A stretch of DNA of 45,381 bases, from assembly GCA_022844135.1 (NCBI GenBank), contig JALHMG010000044.1:1-45381 (forward strand), given 5' to 3'. The position numbers and the translations under genes are program-made. Shown here piece by piece: positions 8,367 through 17,872 of the stretch. Below the pieces are notes generated by a model, which saw only the letters and a list, made by a program, of their open reading frames with translations, searched no databases and had not been told where the DNA came from. Position 1 is the stretch's first letter, and each line of letters opens with the position of its first letter. Origin of the DNA: Lysobacterales bacterium. GTDB taxonomy: Bacteria; Pseudomonadota; Gammaproteobacteria; Xanthomonadales; SZUA-5.

Positions 8367-9749
8367 ATGGCGATTTCTTCACTCACGCTCTCGGCGCCGA
8401 TCAGACAGCGCTTGTCGGTAGCGCCGCGAGATTTTTATCGACGCGATCATGCGGTCGAGTTGTTCGAGCAAGGCGATGCGCTGAGCGGCGCCATCGAAGC
8501 GTTGCGCTATCTGCTGCCGGGCATGGAGATCGGCGATCTGATCTCGCCCCTACGACTGGTGCAAGGCACCGCGCGGGTCTACGTCAGCGTCGCCGACGAC
8601 ATCTTGACGGTGCGCGCGCATCTGGCGGCCCTCGGCGATCCGCCATCGACCGCGGCGCTGCGTTTCTTCCTGACACGGATCTCGGGCACCGGGCAGCTGT
8701 ATCAACCGCGGCTGCGCGGCGATCAAGTGGTGCTTGAGTTCAGCGATCGCTTGTCGCTGGTGCATCCGCTGAAGTTGATCGAATTGATGCAGCGTATTGC
8801 CATGGAAGCCGACAACCACGATCAGTGGCTGATCGATGCCTTCGGCGTCACCACACCCGATCGCGAGCCGCTGACCGCCCTCAGCGACGAGGAGTTCGAG
8901 CGCGCGTGGACGATCTGGCAGGCGCACTGGGAGGCTGTCGATGCGCTGATGGTGGAATCGCGGCGGCGGCGGATCATCCGCTTTCTCGACGCCTTGGGCG
9001 CGTTTGCGGTCAATCAGGTGCGCTATACCTTACCGTTGTTCGGCAGCGTCCGGCAGAGACTGAACGATGCCGCCGACGACTTCACAGATCGCGACGAGGA
9101 CCCGAGCAAGCGCGACGCGGCGCTGTCCAAATGCATCAAGGAAATGCGCGCGATCGGTCGCGAAGAGTTGCGCGCAAACCTGGGTCATGCGCGCTATGCG
9201 ATTTCGCCGCTGCACGAAGGCACGCCATCGTTGCTGACCAGCATGCTCGGCGCGGGGAGCCGGATGCAGGCTACCAGCGATCTGCGCGCGGCCGGCCGCG
9301 CGCTCGAAGCGTCGCTCGAATTGGTCGCCGACTTCTTGTACCTGTTGGCGCACCACACCTGGAGCGCGCCGATCGAGCAGAGCCTGCGTCAGGCGCTCGA
9401 TGCCGTCAGCGACAAGCCTTGGCGCGAAGCGGCCGATACGCTCTGGTCGCACGCCAATCAAATTGCGCGCACCTATGGCAGCCACGGCGAGGGCGAGGAG
9501 GACGTTGATGACGCCCCCGGCGCGGAGCATGCGGTGACCTATCAGCGCTCAACCAGCGGGGCACGGGGCACGGGGCACGAGCCGCGGGGGACGGGCCCAT
9601 CGCCGTCGCCGAACAAAGCTTGCAGGGCGCTCGCAGCCGAGCCCAGCCTGCTTGGCCGTTCGCAAACTTCGCCGACGGGCGAGACGCCGCTTCTTCATGC
9701 CCCACGCAGCGTGCCCCGCTGTAACGTTTCGACCGGAGCCCACCCATGA
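8367..9749 (+). CDS. Unrecognised protein, putative partner of the adjacent protease
   Basis: A soluble 460-residue protein that I do not recognise as a named family. Residues about 65-160 form an alpha/beta segment (from ARVYVSVADDILTV to ADNHDQWLIDAFG). Its pattern parallels the C-terminal domain of the protease encoded next and resembles YbjN/type III chaperone folds; this is my inference. Residues 170-380 look largely helical and rich in Arg/Glu. The last 65 or so residues are low-complexity (STSGARGTGHEPRGTG), encoded by a GC-rich repeat element at 9556-9720, and are probably not part of the fold. The stop overlaps the protease ATG (ATGA, 9746-9749), implying translational coupling. The start is the ATG giving MAISSLTLSA. 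Confidence 0.7.
   Translation: MAISSLTLSAPIRQRLSVAPRDFYRRDHAVELFEQGDALSGAIEALRYLLPGMEIGDLISPLRLVQGTARVYVSVADDILTVRAHLAALGDPPSTAALRFFLTRISGTGQLYQPRLRGDQVVLEFSDRLSLVHPLKLIELMQRIAMEADNHDQWLIDAFGVTTPDREPLTALSDEEFERAWTIWQAHWEAVDALMVESRRRRIIRFLDALGAFAVNQVRYTLPLFGSVRQRLNDAADDFTDRDEDPSKRDAALSKCIKEMRAIGREELRANLGHARYAISPLHEGTPSLLTSMLGAGSRMQATSDLRAAGRALEASLELVADFLYLLAHHTWSAPIEQSLRQALDAVSDKPWREAADTLWSHANQIARTYGSHGEGEEDVDDAPGAEHAVTYQRSTSGARGTGHEPRGTGPSPSPNKACRALAAEPSLLGRSQTSPTGETPLLHAPRSVPRCNVSTGAHP
9556..9720. repeat. GC-rich element bounded by 10-bp inverted repeats
   Basis: AGCGGGGCAC at 9556-9565 and its reverse complement GTGCCCCGCT at 9711-9720 bound 165 bp. The left end contains three tandem GGGGCAC heptamers (9558-9578). 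The element encodes the odd Pro/Gly/Ser-rich tail of the upstream gene. It resembles a REP/MITE-like insertion, but I see no target-site duplication and no transposase. Confidence 0.5.
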
Positions 9750-10879
9750 CCCCGAACCTCATCGACATCGCTCACGACGACATTGAATCGCTGGGCGTTT
9801 ATCAGGTGTACACCGGCGGCGGTACCGGAACCGGATTCCTGATCGACGCCGAGCATCTGCTGACCAACTGCCACGTGGTCGCTCCGTATCGCCAGGTGGC
9901 GGTGGAGATGCGCGACAAGACGCGCATCAAAGGAACCGTCAAACGCCTGCACCCCTATCGCGACCTGGCCATCGTCAGGCTGTCGCGTCCCGTCGATGGC
10001 GCCCTGATGGCGATCAGCGAGAACGACGAGCTGCGGCCGAAACAAAGCGTGCACATCCTGGGCTTTCCAGTCGGGCTGCCGCTGTCGCTAACTGAGGGCG
10101 TGATTTCCCATCCCAAGCAATTGCTCGACGAGCAGTACTTCGTGCAAACGGATGCGGCCATCAATCCCGGCAACTCGGGCGGGCCGATCCTGAACGATCA
10201 GCGCGAAATCATTGCCGTCACCACGTGTAAGTTGAATCAGGCCGATGCGGTGGGCTTTGGCATTCCGGCGGTCGACGTGCGCAAGTTCGTGGCCGACTTT
10301 CGCGCCCAGGGTGCCGACTTCGGCGTGCAGTGTCCGGCCTGCGAGGAGCTGATCACCCGCAAGACACGTTACTGCCCGAATTGTGGCACGGACTTACAGT
10401 CGCGCCACGATTTCGACGACTACTTCGAAGCGAGCGACGATCACCCGCTGGTGCAATTCGTCGAGGGCGCACTACGTCAGGCCGACATCGATCCGGTGCT
10501 CGCGCGCCACGGCAACCACAACTGGTCCTTCCATGTCGGCAGCGCGCCGATCAAAATCTGGTGCTGCTGCTCGGAGCACTTGAACTTCTCATCGCCGATG
10601 GCGCAAACGCCCACGCGCGATCTGACGCGTTTGTTCCAGTTCCTGCTGAGCGAGGACCACGCGCCGATCGCTTTTGACTTGACCGGCAGCACCATTCGCA
10701 TGAATCTGGTGGTGCACACGGCAGACGTGTTCACCGAGAGTGAGCGCAACGTGCTCGCGGCGCGCGTGGCGCATTTCATCCGCAAAGCCGATTCGACCGA
10801 CGATCTGCTGATCCAGCAATACGGGTGCCAGCCGGCACCGGAAACGCAGACGGCGTTCTTGAAGGGTGAGCATGGGTAG
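9746..10879 (+). CDS. Cytoplasmic trypsin-like protease with zinc ribbon and YbjN-like domain
   Basis: A 377-residue protein without a signal peptide or membrane segment. Residues 10-185 form a trypsin/DegP-like serine protease fold with a clear triad: His43 in TNCHVVAPY, Asp73 in YRDLAIVRL and Ser144 in INPGNSGGP. No PDZ domain follows. Instead there is a zinc ribbon with Cys196, Cys199, Cys210 and Cys213 (CPAC then CPNC). A C-terminal alpha/beta domain (about 235-360) has the pattern of YbjN/type III chaperone-like dimerising domains. It is translationally coupled to the preceding gene, which seems to carry a related domain. I infer an intracellular regulated protease-partner complex. The substrate is unknown. 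Confidence 0.85.
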   Translation: MTPNLIDIAHDDIESLGVYQVYTGGGTGTGFLIDAEHLLTNCHVVAPYRQVAVEMRDKTRIKGTVKRLHPYRDLAIVRLSRPVDGALMAISENDELRPKQSVHILGFPVGLPLSLTEGVISHPKQLLDEQYFVQTDAAINPGNSGGPILNDQREIIAVTTCKLNQADAVGFGIPAVDVRKFVADFRAQGADFGVQCPACEELITRKTRYCPNCGTDLQSRHDFDDYFEASDDHPLVQFVEGALRQADIDPVLARHGNHNWSFHVGSAPIKIWCCCSEHLNFSSPMAQTPTRDLTRLFQFLLSEDHAPIAFDLTGSTIRMNLVVHTADVFTESERNVLAARVAHFIRKADSTDDLLIQQYGCQPAPETQTAFLKGEHG

Positions 10880-10944
10880 GCGGTTGTCGTTTATTCGAGC
10901 AGCTTCTGAAACAGGGATGTCCGGCAACCGTGCTAGGATTGTCC

Positions 10945-10958
10945 GATATCGCGATATC
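10945..10958. promoter_or_regulatory. Perfect palindrome, probable toxin-antitoxin operator
   Basis: GATATCGCGATATC is a perfect 14-bp palindrome ending 13 bases before the antitoxin GTG. A possible -10 box (TAGGAT) lies just upstream. FitAB/VapBC complexes typically repress their own promoter by binding such palindromes through the ribbon-helix-helix antitoxin. Confidence 0.7.
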
Positions 10959-10971
10959 AATGGAGGTTGCC

Positions 10972-11205
10972 GTGGCGCAGCTTGTGGTTCGCAACGTCGA
11001 CGAGGCAGTCAAGAACGCGCTTAAACAGCGGGCGCTCGCTAAGCGCCGGAGCATGGAGGCGGAAGCGCGAGCTATTCTTGAGGCCGAACTCATCTCGAAG
11101 AGACCCGGACTTGGCACAGCCCTGCGTGATCGATTTCGCGGAATCGGCGTAGAACTTGAGAAGATGCCTGCGGCGCAGCTTGAGCCTGCTCAATTCGATT
11201 TGTGA
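10972..11205 (+). CDS. FitA-like ribbon-helix-helix antitoxin
   Basis: A 77-residue antitoxin. Its N-terminus (MAQLVVRNVDEAVKNAL) forms the ribbon-helix-helix DNA-binding domain, followed by the EAEARAIL helix typical of FitA/StbC-like antitoxins. The C-terminal tail (about 45-77) would wrap into and block the toxin. The start is set at GTG 10972 because a GGAGG sits 6 bases upstream and the product then begins exactly like the family. The ATG at 10960 would place that ribosome-binding site inside the coding region. It overlaps the toxin gene by GTGA. Confidence 0.88.
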   Translation: MAQLVVRNVDEAVKNALKQRALAKRRSMEAEARAILEAELISKRPGLGTALRDRFRGIGVELEKMPAAQLEPAQFDL

Positions 11206-11621
11206 TCATTCTCGACACGAACGTGCTCTCGGAATTCATGCGACCCAGGCCGTCGGTCGCTGTCCTTCGTTGGCTTGATGTTCAGGCGCGCGAGGCGGTC
11301 TGGGCAAACTCGGTTTCACTGACGGAGCTTCGGTTTGGCGTGCAGTTGGTGAGAGAGCCTGTGCGTCGTTTGGAGTTGGATCGTGCACTCACGAGCGTCA
11401 TGGCAAGCGAACTCGATGGCCGCATCGTGCCCTTCGATAGCCAAGCCGCCGAATGCACTGCGCGGATAAGCGCCATCGCGCGACAGACCGGGAAGACCAT
11501 TGAGCTACGAGATGCCATGATCGCCGGAATCGTGGAATGCAAGAATGCGACTCTGGCCACGCGCAACATTCGGCACTTCCAGGGCACCGGCATTACACTC
11601 GTCGATCCGTGGACCGCCTGA
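11202..11621 (+). CDS. FitB/VapC-like PIN-domain ribonuclease toxin
   Basis: A 139-residue PIN-domain protein that probably cleaves RNA when freed from its antitoxin. The metal-binding acidic residues are visible: Asp5 (ILDTNVLSE), Glu42 (SLTELRFG) and Asp104 (ELRDAMIAG). A TRNIRHF motif near residues 121-126 is typical of the FitB branch. The GTG start overlaps the antitoxin stop by 4 bp. The pair stands directly upstream of pilR, where the PilS kinase gene is normally found. The codon and base composition is slightly AT-richer than the flanking genes, consistent with acquisition. Confidence 0.9.
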   Translation: MIILDTNVLSEFMRPRPSVAVLRWLDVQAREAVWANSVSLTELRFGVQLVREPVRRLELDRALTSVMASELDGRIVPFDSQAAECTARISAIARQTGKTIELRDAMIAGIVECKNATLATRNIRHFQGTGITLVDPWTA

Positions 11622-11668
11622 GCGTTGCACAGGCTATTCTTAACGCCAATCTGTAACCTAAGGCCCGC

Positions 11669-13078
<1,410 letters not shown>

Positions 13079-13080
13079 CC

Positions 13081-13866
13081 ATGAAGTTGCTTCAAGTCAC
13101 TGCGCCGAGGGGATCGTGGAAAGACCGTTTTAGAGCTTTCGCTATCCACCTCGTCATCAGCCTCGTCATTGCCGCAGTCGCTGCCTACGTCGTGTTCGGC
13201 CTTTGGTTTCCGCAGCCATACGGTGAACTGGTAGGCGGCACGCGCATTTTTCTGCTCCTGATTATCATCGACGTCATCATCGGGCCCTGCTGTACTTTCG
13301 CTGTGTTCAATCGGCACAAGTCCGGACTTAAGTTCGATCTGGCCGTGATCGCAGCATTGCAAATCGCCGCCCTGAGCTACGGAATGCACGTGGCTGCGAA
13401 TTCGCGCATTGTGTTCCTGGTGCTGGGCGAAGACATGCTCTACGTGACGCCGGCAACGACCATAGAACCCGGTGACCTTGCCAAAGCAAGCCGACCGGAA
13501 TTCGCTAACCTGTCCTGGGTGGGGCCAATGCTCGTCGCAGCACCGAGACCGGACAACAGCGATGACGAGTTCTTCCTGGCGACGTCGGGTGCGCGAGGAA
13601 AAGACATCAATGGATATCCGAAGTTCTTCAAGCCCTATCAAGACTTCGCGCCGCAATTGGTGCAGAAAGCCAAGCCCTTGGATCGACTTCTGGCCAGCGC
13701 AAACGCCACCAAAGTAAATGCGGCCCTGACGGAACTTGGCCTGTCCGCTGAGAGCGTACGCTTCGTCGCCGTTCGAGGCAAAGAGCCGGACATGGACAAG
13801 ACCGCGTTGCTGTCGCTCGACGATGGAAAGCTCTTGACCGTGCTCGACATTGATCCGTGGGCGTGA
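13081..13866 (+). CDS. TfpZ-like type IV pilin accessory protein
   Basis: A 261-residue inner-membrane protein. It has three or four N-terminal hydrophobic segments (about 15-115) including RIFLLLIIIDVIIGPCCTFAVF, then a soluble C-terminal domain. This matches TfpZ/TfpX/FimB-type accessory proteins, which are encoded next to pilA and tune pilin assembly or pilus retraction in Pseudomonas and Xanthomonas. The ATG follows the pilR stop by two bases. A TTG two codons earlier overlaps pilR but is less likely. It lies between pilR and pilA, the expected place. Confidence 0.8.
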   Translation: MKLLQVTAPRGSWKDRFRAFAIHLVISLVIAAVAAYVVFGLWFPQPYGELVGGTRIFLLLIIIDVIIGPCCTFAVFNRHKSGLKFDLAVIAALQIAALSYGMHVAANSRIVFLVLGEDMLYVTPATTIEPGDLAKASRPEFANLSWVGPMLVAAPRPDNSDDEFFLATSGARGKDINGYPKFFKPYQDFAPQLVQKAKPLDRLLASANATKVNAALTELGLSAESVRFVAVRGKEPDMDKTALLSLDDGKLLTVLDIDPWA

Positions 13867-13880
13867 CTTCTGACCGAAGC

Positions 13881-13904
13881 TGACGTAGTACGTCACATCG
13901 TGAC
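13881..13904. promoter_or_regulatory. Nested inverted repeats, candidate PilR upstream site
   Basis: TGACGTAGTACGTCA (13881-13895) is a perfect inverted repeat around one central G. It overlaps a second one, GTCAC-ATC-GTGAC (13892-13904). They lie about 65-90 bp upstream of the sigma-54 -24 element of pilA, the distance expected for an enhancer-binding protein. Assignment to PilR is inference. Confidence 0.5.
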
Positions 13905-13968
13905 AGCGCATCCGATCTGACCGCAGTGATAACGCCATGATTTAGAGACCTATCTATCGCCACCGCGC

Positions 13969-13984
13969 TGGCACGCTGGTTGCT
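13969..13984 (+). promoter_or_regulatory. Sigma-54 promoter of pilA
   Basis: TGGCACGCTGGTTGCT matches the -24/-12 consensus (TGGCAC-N5-TTGCT) at every conserved position. Transcription should start near 13995, giving an 85-base leader before the pilA ATG. It fits the presence of PilR upstream. Confidence 0.92.
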
Positions 13985-14079
13985 TCATTTGTCCCGCATC
14001 CTCAGCGTTCGAACACCGGCAGGATGCCAGTCGACCACGCGAGATGTTTTTCCAAAGCTAGCTAATGAGGAATTCTCCA

Positions 14080-14493
14080 ATGAAACTGCAAAAAGGCTTT
14101 ACCCTGATCGAACTCATGATAGTCGTCGCCATCGTCGCCATTCTGGCCGCGATTGCTATCCCGGCCTATCAAGACTACCTGACCCGTTCGCGCGTCTCCG
14201 AGTGTGCCGCCTCCGCTGGCGCGTGCAAGACTTCAGTGACCGAGTACTACGCCTCGCGAGTTGCTCTTCCTGCAACTGCGAACGCTGGCTGCACCACTGT
14301 GTCCACGAGTGATTGCTTGGCCCCAACAGTCGCTGCCGGTGTCATCACCGTTACCGCGTCCGGTACGTTGGCTGCCAAAGTGGGCGCAACGTCGCTGATC
14401 TATTCTCCGGTGTTGACGGGAACTGACATCACTGCATGGGATTGCACGGGAAGCACAATCCCCGATCGCTTCTTACCGGCGGTTTGTCGCTAA
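14080..14493 (+). CDS. pilA: Type IV major pilin PilA
   Basis: A 137-residue type IVa prepilin, the pilus subunit. It has a six-residue leader MKLQKG, cleaved by PilD before Phe. The hydrophobic assembly helix [22 protein letters not shown] follows, with the conserved Glu5 of the mature protein, then [13 protein letters not shown]. The C-terminal disulfide loop is closed by the cysteines in WDCTG and AVCR. The chain ends in Arg, not Ser, so TfpO-type C-terminal glycosylation is not expected. The start is chosen because GAGG at 14067-14070 is well placed. The ATG at 14065 would overlap that site. It is followed by a strong terminator, so it is probably transcribed alone. Confidence 0.96.
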   Translation: MKLQKGFTLIELMIVVAIVAILAAIAIPAYQDYLTRSRVSECAASAGACKTSVTEYYASRVALPATANAGCTTVSTSDCLAPTVAAGVITVTASGTLAAKVGATSLIYSPVLTGTDITAWDCTGSTIPDRFLPAVCR

Positions 14494-14513
14494 ACTTTTG
14501 GCTTTCTGGTCAT

Positions 14514-14545
14514 AAAATGGGGCGCCCTCTGGCGCCCCATTTTTC
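14514..14545 (+). terminator. Strong intrinsic terminator of pilA
   Basis: AAAATGGGGCGCC (14514-14526), loop CTCT, then GGCGCCCCATTTT (14531-14543) and more T. The 13-bp perfect stem with a T-run on the + strand is a textbook rho-independent terminator. It is also symmetric enough to act in the other direction. Confidence 0.93.
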
Positions 14546-14809
14546 GTTCGAGTGTCACCGCAAGCTCTCGATAGAAGGTAACTTCTTGGGCGAACCAACA
14601 TGAATCGAGCTCAGTTTTGCAGGCCAGAAGTGCGCAATTGCTGGGCGAGGGATTTTTTTGGGCCTTGAGCGGGCAACGTACGATCAGTATTCCTTCGTTA
14701 TTCCGTTGAGGACAAACTTCGGGTGCGGTTTCGCAATTTGCGCCGACTTCCATTGCTGCCGCACCACAGTTCTGGCACCATCCCATCATCTAAGCTTCGC
14801 CGATCTCAC
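14546..14809. other. pilA-pilB intergenic region
   Basis: 264 bp between the pilA terminator and the pilB start. A promoter for pilB-pilC is expected here because the terminator separates them from pilA. I see no clear sigma-54 consensus (TGGCACC near 14776 lacks a matching -12) and no RNA gene. A small minus-strand ORF through the terminator looks like a shadow. Confidence 0.5.
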
Positions 14810-16537
14810 GTGGCCACAGTGCAGCCCAATGCTCCGCAAGTCCTCCCGGGCATCCTAAGAAGACTGGTTATGGATGGTCAGTTGCCCGAATCTGAGGCGA
14901 GGAAAGCGAGTGAGTCGTCCGCTAAGCAGCGAATCCCTCTGATCGCGTTCTTGATTGAGAACGGAATCGCCGATCCAAGACTCGTGGCGGCGGCAGCAAG
15001 TCAAGAGTTCGGAGTCGCTCTTCTGGACGCATCGTGCGTGGACATCAGGCAATCTCCCGTGCGCGTTATCGAACAAGCGCTGCTCGAAAAACACCGAGCC
15101 ATTCCGCTCTTCAGACGAGGCAATAGGCTGTTCGTAGGGATCGCCGATCCAACGAACGATCGCGCACTGGAGGAGATCAAGTTCCAATCGAAAATGATCG
15201 TTGAGCCGATCATTCTTGACGACAATTCTTTAACCCGTGTTATCGAGCAGGCTCTGAGTCAGAACGAGTCTATTGCCGGCTCCATGGACGACAGCGAGGG
15301 GCTCGAGAACCTAGAGTCTGTTGGCGGCGACGATGATCTTGATGGACCCTCGTCCGGGGTCGATGTCCAGGGCGGTGATGACACCCCGGTCGTCCGTTTC
15401 GTAAACAAGGCTCTGGTCGACGCAATCAAACGCGGGGCATCGGACATACACTTTGAGCCCTATGAGACAGCTTTCCGCGTTCGATTCCGGATGGATGGCA
15501 TTTTGCGCCAGGTCGCGAGCGCGCCAGTCAAACTCAATACGCGGATTGCCGCACGGCTGAAAGTGATGTCAGCTCTTGACATTGCTGAAAAGCGAGTTCC
15601 ACAAGATGGTCGCATCAAGCTAAACCTTTCGAAGACCAAGGCTATTGACTTTCGCGTCAGTACCTGTCCGACTTTGTTCGGCGAGAAGGTCGTGCTCCGA
15701 ATTCTGGATGGGTCCGCCGCGAAGCTAGGCATCGATAAACTTGGGTATGAGGAAGACCAGAAGCAGCTTTTCTTAGATGCCATCGCAAAGCCTTACGGAA
15801 TGGTGCTAGTCACTGGTCCAACAGGGAGCGGAAAGACCGTCTCGCTTTACACGGCGCTTAACATCCTCAACACGGACGAGCGCAACATTTCTACTGCGGA
15901 GGACCCCGTTGAGATTCGCGTCGCAGGCATCAATCAGGTCCAGATGAATGTAAAGGCAGGCATGACCTTTGCTGCGGCACTACGGTCATTTTTGCGCCAG
16001 GACCCAGACGTCATCATGGTTGGTGAGATTCGGGACTTGGAGACTGCCGAAATTGCCATCAAGGCCGCACAGACCGGGCACATGGTGCTAAGTACGCTCC
16101 ACACCAACGATGCGCCACAAACGATCTCGCGCTTGATGAACATGGGAATCGCCCCCTACAACATTACTTCGGCGGTGACATTGGTCATAGCGCAGCGATT
16201 GGCTCGCCGACTACATGATTGCAAGCGGCCGTTGACTTTGCCTGAGCACGCACTTTTGGCCGAGGGCTTTACTGCCGAAGACCTCAAGACGATAACACTC
16301 TTCGAGCCCAACGGTTGTTCTGGGTGCAATGATGGTTATAAAGGACGGACAGGTATCTATCAGGTCATGCCACTGAACGAGGAGATTGCCAAGATCGTTC
16401 TGAGTGGCGGGAACGCCATCAGCATCGGCGAAGCAGCGGCGACGGCGGGAATTTCGGACCTTAGACGCAGTGCACTTAAGAAGGCGAAAGCCGGAGTTAT
16501 CGCTTTAGCGGAAATGAATCGAGTGACAAAGGACTAA
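14810..16537 (+). CDS. pilB: Type IV pilus extension ATPase PilB
   Basis: The cytoplasmic hexameric motor that powers pilus extension. The 575-residue protein has an N-terminal T2SSE_N/MshEN-like domain (about 1-170) and an acidic linker (GGDDDLDGPSSGVD). The ATPase core follows, with Walker A GPTGSGKT, an Asp box (AEDPVEI), Walker B (DPDVIMVGEIRD) and a His box (STLHTNDAPQT). The Cys-bearing insertion includes HDCKRP and GCSGC. GTG 14810 is chosen because the product then begins VATVQPNAPQVLPGIL, a usual PilB N-terminus; the ORF continues 29 codons upstream without family-like sequence. This gene and pilC are visibly AT-richer than the flanking housekeeping genes. Confidence 0.93.
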   Translation: MATVQPNAPQVLPGILRRLVMDGQLPESEARKASESSAKQRIPLIAFLIENGIADPRLVAAAASQEFGVALLDASCVDIRQSPVRVIEQALLEKHRAIPLFRRGNRLFVGIADPTNDRALEEIKFQSKMIVEPIILDDNSLTRVIEQALSQNESIAGSMDDSEGLENLESVGGDDDLDGPSSGVDVQGGDDTPVVRFVNKALVDAIKRGASDIHFEPYETAFRVRFRMDGILRQVASAPVKLNTRIAARLKVMSALDIAEKRVPQDGRIKLNLSKTKAIDFRVSTCPTLFGEKVVLRILDGSAAKLGIDKLGYEEDQKQLFLDAIAKPYGMVLVTGPTGSGKTVSLYTALNILNTDERNISTAEDPVEIRVAGINQVQMNVKAGMTFAAALRSFLRQDPDVIMVGEIRDLETAEIAIKAAQTGHMVLSTLHTNDAPQTISRLMNMGIAPYNITSAVTLVIAQRLARRLHDCKRPLTLPEHALLAEGFTAEDLKTITLFEPNGCSGCNDGYKGRTGIYQVMPLNEEIAKIVLSGGNAISIGEAAATAGISDLRRSALKKAKAGVIALAEMNRVTKD

Positions 16538-16540
16538 GCC

Positions 16541-17797
16541 ATGGCCACTGCAGTCGCAGCAAAAACCAAAGCCCCCGCACGATCGAATGCTAATGTGCTC
16601 AAGACCTTTCAATGGAAAGGGAAAGACCGTCGCGGAAAGACGCTGACGGGAGAAGAATCCGGACGATCCGAGGCACTAGTAAAGGCACAACTGCGCAAGC
16701 AAGGCATTAGCGTCACGAGCGTAAAGTCGAATACGCCTGGGTTTTTCCAGAAGTCTGGCTCTCGCATTTCCGCTAGAGACATTGCGGTCTTTACACGCCA
16801 ATTGGCTACAATGATGCGCGCAGGCGTTCCGTTGGTTCAGAGCTTTGAGATGATCGCTGGCGGCGTCAAAAACCAAACGATGAAGGACATGCTCGTCAAG
16901 ATCAAGATCGATATCGAAGGCGGCACTTCGTTATCGGAAGCTCTGAATAAATTCCCTGCGCAGTTTGACGAGCTGTTCGTTAACTTGGTTCGCGCAGGCG
17001 AGTCCGCTGGCGTGCTAGATACGGTTCTGGAAACGGTAGCAACCTACAAAGAAAACATTGAAACGCTCAAGGGCAAGATCAAAAAAGCGCTCTTCTACCC
17101 AGCCGCCGTTATGGCGGTAGCGGTGATTGTTTCGGCTATCTTGCTTGTTTACGTGGTCCCGCAGTTTGAAGAGTTATTTAAGGGTTTCGGCGCTGACCTG
17201 CCGGCTTTTACACAGTTCATCGTATCTTGCTCCAAATTTGCGGTTGATTATTGGTTCGTGCTCTTGTTTGGTGCAATTGCGGCCGGCGTAGGTTTTGTGA
17301 CGGCTATAAAGCGATCTCGAAATTTCGCGCGCCTGGTTGACCGAACGCTATTACGAGTCCCGGTGATCGGCGACATCCTCAACAATTCGGCCATCGCCCG
17401 ATTCTGCCGCACTTTAGCGATTACCTTTAGGGCGGGCGTCCCGTTGGTCGAAGCGCTGGATACAGTTGGTGGAGCTACCGGTAACATCATCTATGACGAG
17501 GCGACCAAGAAAATTCGAGAAGACGTATCGGTAGGGCTGCAATTGAATTTGGCGATGCGCCAAGTTAATCTTTTTCCCATCATGGTAATCCAAATGACTG
17601 CCATCGGCGAAGAGTCCGGCGCATTGGATACGATGCTTGTGAAAGCGGCTGAGTTTTATGAGCAAGAAGTAAATAATGCGGTCGATGCGCTCAGCAGTCT
17701 GTTAGAGCCAATGATCATGGTAATAATCGGTACGCTCGTCGGAGGAATGGTGATCGGCCTTTATCTGCCGATTTTCAAGTTGGCGGCGGTAGTGTAG
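16541..17797 (+). CDS. pilC: Type IV pilus inner-membrane platform protein PilC
   Basis: A 418-residue polytopic platform protein that contacts PilB and adds pilin to the growing fibre. It has two GspF-type cytoplasmic repeats: the first after ISARDIAVFTRQLATMMRAGVPL (about 78-100), the second around NSAIARFCRTLAITFRAGVPL (about 285-305). Membrane helices lie near 185-205, 235-260 and 385-415. The start codon lies 3 bp after the pilB stop, so the two are co-transcribed. It ends in TAG. Downstream genes run toward it, and pilD does not follow. Confidence 0.95.
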   Translation: MATAVAAKTKAPARSNANVLKTFQWKGKDRRGKTLTGEESGRSEALVKAQLRKQGISVTSVKSNTPGFFQKSGSRISARDIAVFTRQLATMMRAGVPLVQSFEMIAGGVKNQTMKDMLVKIKIDIEGGTSLSEALNKFPAQFDELFVNLVRAGESAGVLDTVLETVATYKENIETLKGKIKKALFYPAAVMAVAVIVSAILLVYVVPQFEELFKGFGADLPAFTQFIVSCSKFAVDYWFVLLFGAIAAGVGFVTAIKRSRNFARLVDRTLLRVPVIGDILNNSAIARFCRTLAITFRAGVPLVEALDTVGGATGNIIYDEATKKIREDVSVGLQLNLAMRQVNLFPIMVIQMTAIGEESGALDTMLVKAAEFYEQEVNNAVDALSSLLEPMIMVIIGTLVGGMVIGLYLPIFKLAAVV

Positions 17798-17872
17798 TCG
17801 GTAATGCGTGCGTGGGGTTCCCGCCTTGCGCCCGCATTCTTCGGGCTGTTGTCAAGTGTTGTTGTGTGATCG

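Noticed and set aside
14490-14789. Small Cys-containing minus-strand ORF between pilA and pilB
   Set aside because: It runs through the pilA terminator hairpin, has no ribosome-binding site and no recognisable domain.
14773-14790. Second sigma-54 promoter before pilB (TGGCACC)
   Set aside because: The -24 half is present but there is no TTGC at the required spacing.
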